From: CADCWK01 sp964244115
GTDB lineage: Bacteria > Chloroflexota > Chloroflexia > Thermomicrobiales > UBA6265
Length of the DNA: 22,718 nt
NCBI GenBank assembly: GCA_964244115.1
Contig: CAXTHM010000061.1
Coordinates: 1-22,718 of the forward strand
Direction of reading: 5' to 3'
Positions 1-6,144 of this stretch are shown piece by piece. Both the position numbers and the translations under genes were made by a program. How positions within the stretch are numbered: position 1 is the first letter of the stretch; every line of letters starts with the position of its first letter. The notes under the pieces were generated by a model, which saw only the letters and a list, made by a program, of their open reading frames with translations, made no database searches and had not been told where the DNA came from.

Positions 1-36
1 CGGCTTCGGCTCCTCACCGCCCGGAGAGGGGAGTCT
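1..36. repeat. Partial copy of dispersed palindromic repeat, cut by window edge
   Basis: The stretch around 18-34 reads CGCCCGGAGAGGGGAG. This matches the right arm of the dispersed repeat seen complete at 71-183 and 3899-4064 (GTGCCCGGAGAGGGGAG in the second). Only the right arm is inside the window, so the copy is probably truncated by the window start. Confidence 0.4.
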
Positions 37-70
37 TTACCCGGATTCGGTATCAGTCGAAGTGCCCAGT

Positions 71-183
71 GGCGGAGCAGACCTCTCTCCGAGCCCCTCT
101 CCGGGAGCTGCGGCTCCGCAGGTGCCCGGAGCGGGAAGCACGACCACCCATCAGGCTCGGGTACTTCACCTGAACCCCGCTGT
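71..183. repeat. Dispersed imperfect-palindrome repeat, copy 1
   Basis: The copy begins with GGCGGAGCAGACCTCTC and contains an inverted pair, CCCCTCTCCGGG at about 95-106 and TGCCCGGAGCGGG at about 123-135, so it can fold into a hairpin. It ends with the tail GGTACTTCACCTGAACCCCGCT. The head, the hairpin arms and the tail all recur at 3899-4064, and the head and arms recur at 22553-22612. The element is about 110 bases here and has no coding capacity, which suggests a non-autonomous MITE- or REP-like element. The family name is unknown to me. Confidence 0.65.
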
Positions 184-724
184 CGTACCGTCTTCGCTCC
201 GCGGGGCGACGGGCGTGGCGGCCGGTCAGGGCCGGCGAAGCGAGAGCCCATGCATCTGCGAAACGACCGTTGCGGCGAGGACGGGTCTCTCTGGACGTGG
301 TGGGTCTGTCAGCGTGACCGAGTGGCCGATAGCCTCCGGCAGGCGTCCCGCATCGCAGTGTCGTACCGCGTCGCACTGTCACTCGGAGAACGGCCAGCGT
401 ACTCGGTAATCAGCGACAGGCACCTTTGTGCATCATGCGCTACCCTCGGGCACCGCCCTCGCGCATCGGGCCGGCGGTGGCTCCGATGGCCTTGACCATC
501 GGCCGCCGACCCACTTAGATGTAGCGGGCACGACCATGGACGCCGTCGTTCGTGATGCTGGCTTCCCCGATGGCGGGGAACCGGCCGGGATGGACCAAGA
601 CCGGGGTGGACGCGATCCGAGCGCGCTCGACTCCGGGACCGGCGACATCCGTGTGAACTGCGCGTCACGCACCGGCTGAGTGCGGACGATGGCTGGACTC
701 GGACATCGAAGGTGGAGAGAACCC
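184..724. other. About 540 bases without a convincing gene
   Basis: Reading frames here are short, lack ribosome binding sites, overlap on both strands and resemble no protein I know. The stretch has no tRNA cloverleaf and no strong tandem repeat. The only promoter-like signal is at 492-520. It appears to be spacer DNA plus the 5' region of the small repeat protein gene at 725. Confidence 0.5.
492..520 (+). promoter_or_regulatory. Possible sigma70-type promoter
   Basis: TTGACC at 492-497 (5 of 6 to the -35 consensus) is followed after exactly 17 bases by TTAGAT at 515-520 (3 of 6 to the -10 consensus). It points toward the small LPDTG-repeat protein gene but would give a leader of about 200 bases. 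The weak -10 makes this tentative. Confidence 0.22.
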
Positions 725-1081
725 ATGCACCTTCAGTCACTCACACGTCGTCTCGCGGCAGTCGGTCTGATCGGCGCCCTGGCGCTGATCCTGGCATTCG
801 CCGGCGGCACGCTGGCAGCGGCGCAGTCGACCCCGTCAGCGGCGACCCCGGCCGTCGGCGGTGACACCGCCCTGCCGGACACCGGCGCGGGCACGACCGC
901 CAACGCCCAAGCGACGCCGGCCGTCGGGGGCGACACCGCCCTGCCGGACACGGGCGACGGCTCGTCGATCAGCCTTCAGGCCACCCCGGCCGTCGGCGGC
1001 CTGCTGATCGTCCTCGCCGCCGCTGCCGCGGTCGTCGTCGCGGCCGTCTCGGCCCGGACCTTTGCCCGCCGCAACTGGTAG
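725..1081 (+). CDS. Small secreted/membrane protein with tandem LPDTG repeats
   Basis: The protein has 118 residues. The ATG at 725 is chosen over an upstream in-frame ATG at 680 because GGAGAGA lies just before it and a clean signal peptide follows. Residues 1-33 form a signal sequence: two arginines at 8-9, a hydrophobic core, then an Ala-rich cleavage site before Gln34. Residues 40-62 and 63-85 are two 23-residue repeats, each containing ATPAVGGDTALPDTG. A third partial repeat (86-92) runs directly into a hydrophobic segment (about 92-109), and the chain ends with a basic tail (Arg111, Arg115, Arg116). LPDTG occurs at 50-54 and 73-77. LPxTG, membrane segment and basic tail is the layout of a sortase sorting signal, but the linker of about 15 residues between the last LPDTG and the membrane segment is longer than usual. 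No sortase is encoded in the window. The function is unknown; a surface-anchored or simple membrane-tethered protein is an inference. Confidence 0.75.
   Translation: MHLQSLTRRLAAVGLIGALALILAFAGGTLAAAQSTPSAATPAVGGDTALPDTGAGTTANAQATPAVGGDTALPDTGDGSSISLQATPAVGGLLIVLAAAAAVVVAAVSARTFARRNW
842..1000 (+). repeat. 69-bp tandem repeat inside the LPDTG protein gene
   Basis: Two complete 69-base units (842-910 and 911-979) and the start of a third encode the 23-residue protein repeats. The first 45 or so bases of each unit are nearly identical and the last third diverges, so the conserved part is the ATPAVGGDTALPDTG segment. Such units can expand or contract by slippage or recombination. Confidence 0.75.
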
Positions 1082-1106
1082 TGCGTTCGAGCGAAGACGG
1101 ACACGC

Positions 1107-1142
1107 GCGGGCCGCGGCGAGGAACTCCTCGTCGCGGCCCGC
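1107..1142. terminator. Long hairpin, probable bidirectional terminator
   Basis: A 17-bp stem (1107-1123 pairing with 1126-1142, one G-T wobble, otherwise perfect) lies between the convergent stop codons at 1081 (+) and 1171 (-). It has no strong T tract, but its position 26 bases after one stop and 29 bases from the other is what a shared terminator would occupy. Confidence 0.6.
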
Positions 1143-1170
1143 TTCGTCGTTTCGGGTGTCCCGTGGTCGG

Positions 1171-1620
1171 CTACTGGCCGGGAAGCCCGAGCCGGTCCGA
1201 TGCCGTCGGCGTCTCGCCACGAGCGATCATCGCCTGGGGGCTGTCCGGCGAGATCTGCATCAATTCGATCCTGTTGCCGTCCGGGTCCGCCACCCAGGCC
1301 TGCCAGTTGCCGTCCAGCCCGAGGCTGGGGCCGCTGGTGATCGTGATGCCCAGCGACCGGAAGCGCTCGACGTCGGCGTGGAGGTCGTCGGTCATCAGGC
1401 AGAAGTGGGCGAAGCTGCCGCGGCCGGTCGTGCCGGGCTCGGGGCCGTTCGGGAACAGTTCCAGGAACCGGTCGCCGCCGAGGTGCAGGTAGACGAGCAT
1501 CAGCGAGCCATCGTCCCTGAACAGCCGGAACGATTCCTCGAGGCCGAGGTGGCCGTAGAACGCCAGCGCGGCGTCCATGTCGTGGACATCGAAGGCCGTG
1601 TGGGCGAGATCGACGATCAT
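1171..1620 (-). CDS. VOC (glyoxalase-fold) metal-dependent enzyme
   Basis: The protein has 149 residues, the usual size for a two-module VOC protein. The start at 1620 (MIVDLAHTAF) is where similarity to the family begins; the longer open frame upstream is not convincing. The four expected metal ligands of the glyoxalase I type are present: His7, Glu54 (FLELFP), His72 (FAHFCL) and Glu119 (DGNRIELM), with the family's DPDGN turn before the last. It is therefore likely to be a catalytically competent lactoylglutathione-lyase-like or dioxygenase-like enzyme, but the substrate cannot be told from sequence. It is divergent from the next VOC gene with 116 bases between them. Confidence 0.85.
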   Translation of the reverse strand: MIVDLAHTAFDVHDMDAALAFYGHLGLEESFRLFRDDGSLMLVYLHLGGDRFLELFPNGPEPGTTGRGSFAHFCLMTDDLHADVERFRSLGITITSGPSLGLDGNWQAWVADPDGNRIELMQISPDSPQAMIARGETPTASDRLGLPGQ

Positions 1621-1736
1621 CGGTGGAACATCCCATCGTTCGCGGGTCGGGTAGGATGACCCGGTACGTCCCGGGCGGTGGCCAGCTTGCCGCAGTCCCA
1701 GGGCATTGTCGCAGAACGCAGGGAGCACTCGACACG

Positions 1737-2150
1737 ATGGCAATCACCGGCACCCACCACGTCGCCCTCAAGGCCAACGACTTCCTCGCCCTGCGCGGGT
1801 TCTACCGGGACACCCTCGGGCTGGCCGAGGTCGGCGCCTTCGACGGCACCAACATCGTCTTCTTTCAGGCGGGCGACTCGGTGATCGAGCTGATCGAGGG
1901 CGCCCCGGCGGCGGTGTCCGGCGGCTTCGCCCACTTCGCCTTCGAGGTCGACGACATCACCGAGATGGCCGCCAGCCTGGAGCGAACCGGGATCAGTTTC
2001 CACGTTCCGCCCAAAGCGATCAGCAACCCGGCCGGGGAGACCGTCGCCTGGGTCGCGTTCTTCCGGGACCCGGAAGGGAATGAGCTGGAGCTGTTCCAGC
2101 CGGTCGGCAACCGCTACCCGCAGGGCAGCCCGACGGTCGATCAGGCCTGA
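1737..2150 (+). CDS. VOC (glyoxalase-fold) family protein
   Basis: The protein has 137 residues. The start at 1737 is supported by AGGGAG about 11 bases upstream and by the family-like opening MAITGTHHVALKAND. Metal ligands of the VOC fold are visible: His8, Glu51 (VIELIE), His66 (GFAHFAFE) and Glu118 (DPEGNELELF). Similar short VOC proteins include glyoxalase-like and fosfomycin- or extradiol-type enzymes. The residues specific to those activities cannot be assigned here, so only the family is called. It converges with the third VOC gene (2277-2630). Confidence 0.85.
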   Translation: MAITGTHHVALKANDFLALRGFYRDTLGLAEVGAFDGTNIVFFQAGDSVIELIEGAPAAVSGGFAHFAFEVDDITEMAASLERTGISFHVPPKAISNPAGETVAWVAFFRDPEGNELELFQPVGNRYPQGSPTVDQA

Positions 2151-2196
2151 GCTCCGATCGATCCCAACCCCGGACGGCCTCATCGCTGAGAGGGCC

Positions 2197-2237
2197 ACGA
2201 CCGCCCTGGACCACCCGTCCGGGGCAGTCGCGGTCGT
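2197..2237. terminator. Hairpin between convergent VOC genes
   Basis: A 9-bp stem (2203-2211 with 2217-2225, one G-T wobble, 5-base loop) sits inside a weaker outer stem (2197-2204 with 2230-2237). It lies between stop codons at 2150 (+) and 2277 (-). It lacks a T tract, so termination is inferred from position. Confidence 0.4.
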
Positions 2238-2276
2238 CGGTCGCCCGGTTGGAGCGCTACGGGCGCTGCCGGATCA

Positions 2277-2630
2277 TCAGTAGTGCACGCGGAAATTGCC
2301 GATCAGGGTGATCGTATTGCCGTCGGGGTCGGTGATCGGACAGAGAGTGATGCCCTTGCTGGCCTTCGCGATCTCACCGGTGACGATCCCTCGACCGGTG
2401 ATCTCGTCGATGGCACCCGCCAGGTCATCGACGGCCAGGTTGAGCATCGCGGTCCCCGGCCGGCCGAAGCCCGAAGTCAGCTGGAGCCAGCCGTGATCGG
2501 CCAGGTGCCACTCGATCAGCGATCCCATCGGGGTGTTGTCCGGTTCGCGGCCGAACAGCCTGACGTACCACTCCCGGGCGAGGGTGATGTCGGCGACCGG
2601 GATGACCGCGAGGACGTGGTCGATTCTCAT
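2277..2630 (-). CDS. VOC-fold protein lacking most metal ligands
   Basis: The protein has 117 residues, starting at the ATG at 2630 (MRIDHVLAVIPVAD). GGAGAA precedes this ATG by 4 bases. An in-frame GTG at 2642 is possible but lies inside that ribosome binding site. It has the VOC layout, with the motif DPDGNTITLIG near the end. Of the four ligand positions only His5 is kept; the others are Gln50 (WLQL), Asn64 (MLNLAV) and Thr108. Known family members that lose the metal often bind a ligand rather than catalyse a reaction (bleomycin-resistance type). A binding or sequestration role is an inference. Confidence 0.82.
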   Translation of the reverse strand: MRIDHVLAVIPVADITLAREWYVRLFGREPDNTPMGSLIEWHLADHGWLQLTSGFGRPGTAMLNLAVDDLAGAIDEITGRGIVTGEIAKASKGITLCPITDPDGNTITLIGNFRVHY

Positions 2631-2742
2631 GGGCTTCTCCACGCACGGGCGATCGATCCATCAGTGTCTGCCTACCGCTGTCCGCGTGGCAATCGATCCG
2701 CATTCTCTCCGATTCCGGCGTCGCGTCCGCCGCCTTGCGGGC

Positions 2743-2957
2743 TGGGACGAATACCGTCCTCGCCCTGACCCTGCTACGGTCTCCCGAGATCCGGACGCTG
2801 CCGCTGGCGATCCGGGTCATCTTCGCCGGATCCGGGCGCTCCGACTTGGGGGCCGGTCTTCACCGCGCTGACCGTCGGGGCGATCCCGATGATCGTGGTC
2901 AACGTCTTCATGCAGCGGTGGTTCGTCCGCGGACTGAACGCGGGCGCCGTCAAGGGA
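2743..2957 (+). pseudogene. C-terminal remnant of a CUT1 (MalG-type) ABC sugar permease
   Basis: Three successive reading frames each encode a piece of the characteristic C-terminus of a MalG-type permease. GWDEY (2740-2754, matching the WNEF/WNDF motif) is in frame 1. VLALTLLRSPEIRTLPLAI (from 2756) is in frame 2. GPVFTALTVGAIPMIVV, followed by FMQRWFVRGLNAGAVKG up to 2957, is in frame 3. The order and spacing match an intact permease tail, compare FLAQRYFVEGITLTGIKG in the gene at 8111-9008. Two frameshifts and the absence of the first 200 or so residues show a decayed gene. It ends 11 bases before the isomerase gene, so the two were probably once one operon. Confidence 0.72.
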
Positions 2958-2968
2958 CAGGGAGTCGC

Positions 2969-3838
2969 ATGCAGTTCGGGTTTCTCTCCGGTTCGATCGA
3001 GGACATCGCCAAGGCCAGCCGGATCGGGTTCGACGGGATCGAGCTCAACACCGCCGCCTTCGGGAACGCCGCCGAAGGCGACCACGACGCCGCGAAGGTG
3101 GCCTCGGCCAAGGAGCAGTCGGAGCGCCTCGGCGTCACGATCACCGCGCTGGCCCACTACGGTCTGACGCAGCAGTCGCTGGAGCCGGCGCCGGTGCTGG
3201 CGACGTACCGCCGGGTCTTCGATACCGCCGAGCGCCTCGGCGTCCGCGTCGTCGCCAGCATGAGCGGCTTCCACGCCGACCGGACCTGGGACGAGAACGT
3301 CCAGGCCTTCGGTGACCGCTTCGGCCCGGTCGCGGATGAGGCCGAGCGCCGGGGGATCACCCTCGCTATGGAAAACTGGATGGGGTACGGCGGCCACCTG
3401 CCGTTCCGTCCGGTCAACATGGGCGGCTCGCCGGACACCTGGGACGCCTGGTTCGGGGTCGTGTCGTCGAAGGCGCTCGGGATCGAGTTCGATCCGTCCC
3501 ACCTCTACTGGCAGGGCATCGACCACATGCGGGCCCTGAAGGAGTACGCCAACCGGGTCTATCACGTCCACGCCAAGGACGTCGAGAACCTGCCCGAGAC
3601 GCGCTACCGGATCGGCGCCAACGGGCTAGCGTTCCGTTTCCGGATGCCGGGCTACGGCGAGATCAACTGGCCCGAGTTCATCGCCGGGCTGGTCGAGATC
3701 GGCTACGACGGCGGCGTCGCGATCGAGCATGAGGACGACGTCTTCGGCTGGCACGAGCCGGGCCCGAAGTACGACGACGGCCTTGTCCGCGGTTGGCAGG
3801 TGCTGGAGCCGCTGATCCACCCGACCGGGCGCGGGTAG
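2969..3838 (+). CDS. Sugar phosphate isomerase/epimerase, xylose-isomerase-like TIM barrel
   Basis: The protein has 289 residues, the normal length for the AP-endonuclease-2/xylose-isomerase-like family. The ATG at 2969 (MQFGFLSGS) is preceded by GGGAG; the open frame continues upstream only because it runs through the permease remnant. Metal-binding residues typical of the fold are Glu135 (LAMENW), Asp175 and His178 (EFDPSHL), His201 (VHAKD) and Glu253 (IEHED). The family covers inositol, tagatose/allulose and related epimerases, and the substrate cannot be fixed. It sits between remnants of a sugar permease and of a Gfo/Idh/MocA dehydrogenase, the usual company of such enzymes in sugar or polyol catabolic operons, so it may be the surviving member of a lost pathway. 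Confidence 0.88.
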   Translation: MQFGFLSGSIEDIAKASRIGFDGIELNTAAFGNAAEGDHDAAKVASAKEQSERLGVTITALAHYGLTQQSLEPAPVLATYRRVFDTAERLGVRVVASMSGFHADRTWDENVQAFGDRFGPVADEAERRGITLAMENWMGYGGHLPFRPVNMGGSPDTWDAWFGVVSSKALGIEFDPSHLYWQGIDHMRALKEYANRVYHVHAKDVENLPETRYRIGANGLAFRFRMPGYGEINWPEFIAGLVEIGYDGGVAIEHEDDVFGWHEPGPKYDDGLVRGWQVLEPLIHPTGRG

Positions 3839-3875
3839 CGTCCCGACGACAACTCAAGGAAGAGGGTAAGTCACC

Positions 3876-4188
3876 ATGAGAGAGGGTATCAATCGCCGTG
3901 CCTGACGGCGGAGCAGACCTCTCCCCCAGCCGGGGTGAACCTGCTCGCTCACCCGCCAAAGGCGGCTCTCGCTGCGCTGGGGCTCGCAGGTGCCCGGAGA
4001 GGGGAGGCGCATCACCGGTCGATCTCGGGTGCTTCACCTGAAACCCGCTTTAGTGCGCAGGGTCGGCTCGGCATCGCCATGATCGGAACCGGTATGGTGG
4101 GGCAGATCGCCGATTTCGCCAACGACGCCTGGCTGCGGGACGAGGGGCTCTGCGACGTCGTCGGGGTGACGGACGTCAGCGAACACAG
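3876..4188 (+). pseudogene. Gfo/Idh/MocA oxidoreductase, N-terminal fragment interrupted by a repeat
   Basis: An ATG at 3876 with a strong ribosome binding site (GGAAGAGGG) encodes MREGINRR and then runs into a stop at 3903 inside the dispersed repeat. After the repeat, from about 4065, another frame reads LGIAMIGTGMVGQIADFAND followed by CDVVGVTDV, the Rossmann NAD-binding start (GxGxxG) of the Gfo/Idh/MocA family. Removing about 165 bases joins MREGINRR to LGIAMIGTG in a natural N-terminus. Homology ends at the 16-bp inverted repeat beginning at 4174 and a stop at about 4205; the remaining 300 or so residues are missing. It lies 37 bases after the isomerase gene and was probably its operon partner. 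Confidence 0.68.
3899..4064. repeat. Dispersed imperfect-palindrome repeat, copy 2, inserted in a gene
   Basis: It shares with copy 1 the head GGCGGAGCAGACCTCTC (3907 on), the arm GGTGCCCGGAGAGGGGAG, and the tail GGTGCTTCACCTGAAACCCGCT (about 4027-4049). It is longer than copy 1 because the centre holds an extra segment with its own short inverted repeat (CACCCGCCAAAGGCGG). The boundaries are estimated from where the interrupted Gfo/Idh/MocA reading frame stops and resumes. Confidence 0.65.
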
Positions 4189-4225
4189 CTGTGGCCCTCC
4201 GGGGTGATCGCTGTGTTCGCTGACG
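4174..4225. repeat. Perfect 16-bp inverted repeat
   Basis: CGTCAGCGAACACAGC (4174-4189) is repeated as its exact reverse complement at 4210-4225 with a 20-base loop. The left arm is in the reading frame of the Gfo/Idh/MocA fragment, and the right arm marks where its homology is lost. It is 71 bases beyond the stop of the GH2 gene on the other strand, so it may now act as a terminator for the sugar operon, although no T tract follows. Just after it, GGGCGGAGCA (4225-4234) resembles the head of the dispersed repeat. Confidence 0.7.
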
Positions 4226-4296
4226 GGCGGAGCAAGCGCTACGAGAGTCCGTGACCGTGCGTCAGGGGGCGATGCGGCGGCAGGGACCGCCTGCAC

Positions 4297-6084
4297 CTAC
4301 CGCGGTGGGACTAGGCGGGTGGCGCCGGTCGTGATGGCGTGGAGCTCCTCCAGCGGCAACTTCGGTTGGCGGTGCTCGTCCAGCAGGCCGTTGCGCTCCT
4401 GCATCGTGTCGGTCAGCTGGGTGTAGCAGAAGCCGGCGACCGTCTCGGCCGCCAGGATCGCGCCGATCAGCTCGGCGTACTTGTCCCGGAGCCGGTCCGG
4501 AGTGTCGGCCGACCAGAAGTGCCAGCGTTCGCCCGGCTCGTGCGGGTAGCCGATCCCGCCGACCTCGGTCAGCATCAGCGGCGCGTCCGGGTTGTTGCCG
4601 TGCTCGACGATCATCTGCCGGCTGCCCGGCCAGACGTTGGCGATCGTATCGGCCGCGGCGGCGCGGGTGCCCCAGCGCTGGGTCAGGGTCTCCGCGGTGT
4701 CGGCGTAGTCGTGGATGGCGAGGATGTCGCTGTTGGTGTGCTCCCAGCCATCGTTGCTGATCACCGGGCGGCTGCCGTCCAGGGCGCGGGCGATGTCGGC
4801 CAGCGAGCGGATGTAGGCCCGCTGGGCCGGGTCGGTGGCGAGATCCGGGACGCCCCAGCTCTCGTTGGTCGGCACCCAGGCGACGATGCACGGGTGGCTA
4901 ATGTCGCGCTGGATCGCCTCGATCCACTCCTGGGTGAATCGGGTCATCGCGAGATCATTGAACGCGTAGGCGCTCGGCATCTCGCCCCAGGTCATCAGCC
5001 CGAGCCGGTCGCACCAGTACAGGAAGCGCGGGTCCTCGACCTTCTGGTGGATCCGGACCCCGTTGAAGCCGAGCGCCTTGGCGAGTTCGACTTCCCGGCG
5101 GAGGGCGTCGTCGGACGGAGCCGTCAGGTGCGAATCCGGCCAGTACCCCTGCTCCAGCGCCAGCCGCAGGTAGAGCGGGCGTCCGTTGAGCAGGAAGCGA
5201 CCGTTTCCGACCCCGACCGAGCGCAGTCCAGCGTAGGACGTCACCTCGTCGAGGACTGTCTCGCCGTCCAGCAGGGTCAACTCGGCGTCGATCAGTCGCG
5301 GGTTGGCCGGCGACCAGGTCAGGTCGGAGACGTGGTGGGCGCCGAACGCGGTCGGGAGCGTGACCGTCCGGTTGACCTCGCCACCACGGACGCTGAACGT
5401 GTCGTCGGTGAGCGCATGGCCGTCGAGGCTCAACCGAACCCGGAGGCGCAGCGTCTCCCCGACCGGACCGGTGACCGTCGCCTTGAGGCCGAGTGAGCCG
5501 GCGCTGGCGTCGGGCGACCAGCGCAGCCGGGCGATGTGCCGATCGGAGACGGTCTCCAGCCAGACGGTCTGCCAGATGCCCGAGGTGCGGTGGTAGAGGA
5601 TGTTGCGCGGCGTCCCGCTCCAGACCTGCTTGCCGCGAGGCTGGCTGATGTCGTTGGGCTGGTCCTCGGCCCGGACGACGACGGTCTGGGCGCCGCTGTC
5701 CCGGAGCAGCTCGGTGATGTCCGCGGAGAAGGGGACATGGCCGCCGGTGTGGCTGGCGGCGAGCAGGCCGTTGACCCAGACCGTGGCGACGTAATCGACG
5801 GCGCCGAAATGTAGGATCACGCGCTGCCCGGCCGACGGCGCCGCGATGTCGAAGTCGCGGCGGTACCAGAGGTACGGGTGCTCGCCGGTCTCGCCGATGC
5901 CGCTCAGCCGGGACTCGGGCGCGAACGGGACGGTGATCGTCCGGTCGAAGACGTCGTCGCGCTCGTGCCAGCGCTCGCGGCGGCCGGCGTCGGCGTCGTC
6001 ATAGGCGAAATCCCACTCGCCGTTGAGCGTGACCCAGCTGCTCCGGACGAGCTGGGGACGGGGATGATCGTGCGCGTCGGCCAT
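4297..6084 (-). CDS. Glycoside hydrolase family 2 (beta-galactosidase/beta-glucuronidase-like)
   Basis: The protein has 595 residues. The order is an N-terminal jelly-roll sugar-binding domain (about 15-180, with LNGEWDFAYD at 20-29), an Ig-like middle domain (about 181-285) and a C-terminal TIM barrel (about 290-590). Glu408 in WVPTNESWG is the expected acid/base and Glu507 in MLTEVGG the expected nucleophile, so it should be an active retaining exo-enzyme. There is no signal peptide, so it acts in the cytoplasm. The length fits the short beta-glucuronidase-type GH2 rather than the 1000-residue LacZ type; the sugar removed could be galactose, glucuronate or an arabinose-type residue. It is the last gene of the operon, 60 bases after GH127, with AGAGGAA upstream of the start at 6084. 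Confidence 0.9.
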   Translation of the reverse strand: MADAHDHPRPQLVRSSWVTLNGEWDFAYDDADAGRRERWHERDDVFDRTITVPFAPESRLSGIGETGEHPYLWYRRDFDIAAPSAGQRVILHFGAVDYVATVWVNGLLAASHTGGHVPFSADITELLRDSGAQTVVVRAEDQPNDISQPRGKQVWSGTPRNILYHRTSGIWQTVWLETVSDRHIARLRWSPDASAGSLGLKATVTGPVGETLRLRVRLSLDGHALTDDTFSVRGGEVNRTVTLPTAFGAHHVSDLTWSPANPRLIDAELTLLDGETVLDEVTSYAGLRSVGVGNGRFLLNGRPLYLRLALEQGYWPDSHLTAPSDDALRREVELAKALGFNGVRIHQKVEDPRFLYWCDRLGLMTWGEMPSAYAFNDLAMTRFTQEWIEAIQRDISHPCIVAWVPTNESWGVPDLATDPAQRAYIRSLADIARALDGSRPVISNDGWEHTNSDILAIHDYADTAETLTQRWGTRAAAADTIANVWPGSRQMIVEHGNNPDAPLMLTEVGGIGYPHEPGERWHFWSADTPDRLRDKYAELIGAILAAETVAGFCYTQLTDTMQERNGLLDEHRQPKLPLEELHAITTGATRLVPPR

Positions 6085-6144
6085 GCTGTTCGCGGTTCCT
6101 CTCGGTCAGGCGATCCATCCGCGACGGCGGACCGCCTCGTGGAT

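Noticed and set aside
62..409. Open frame at the left end starting MPSGGADLSPSPSPG
   Set aside because: Its first part is simply the dispersed repeat translated; it has no ribosome binding site and no resemblance to a protein family.
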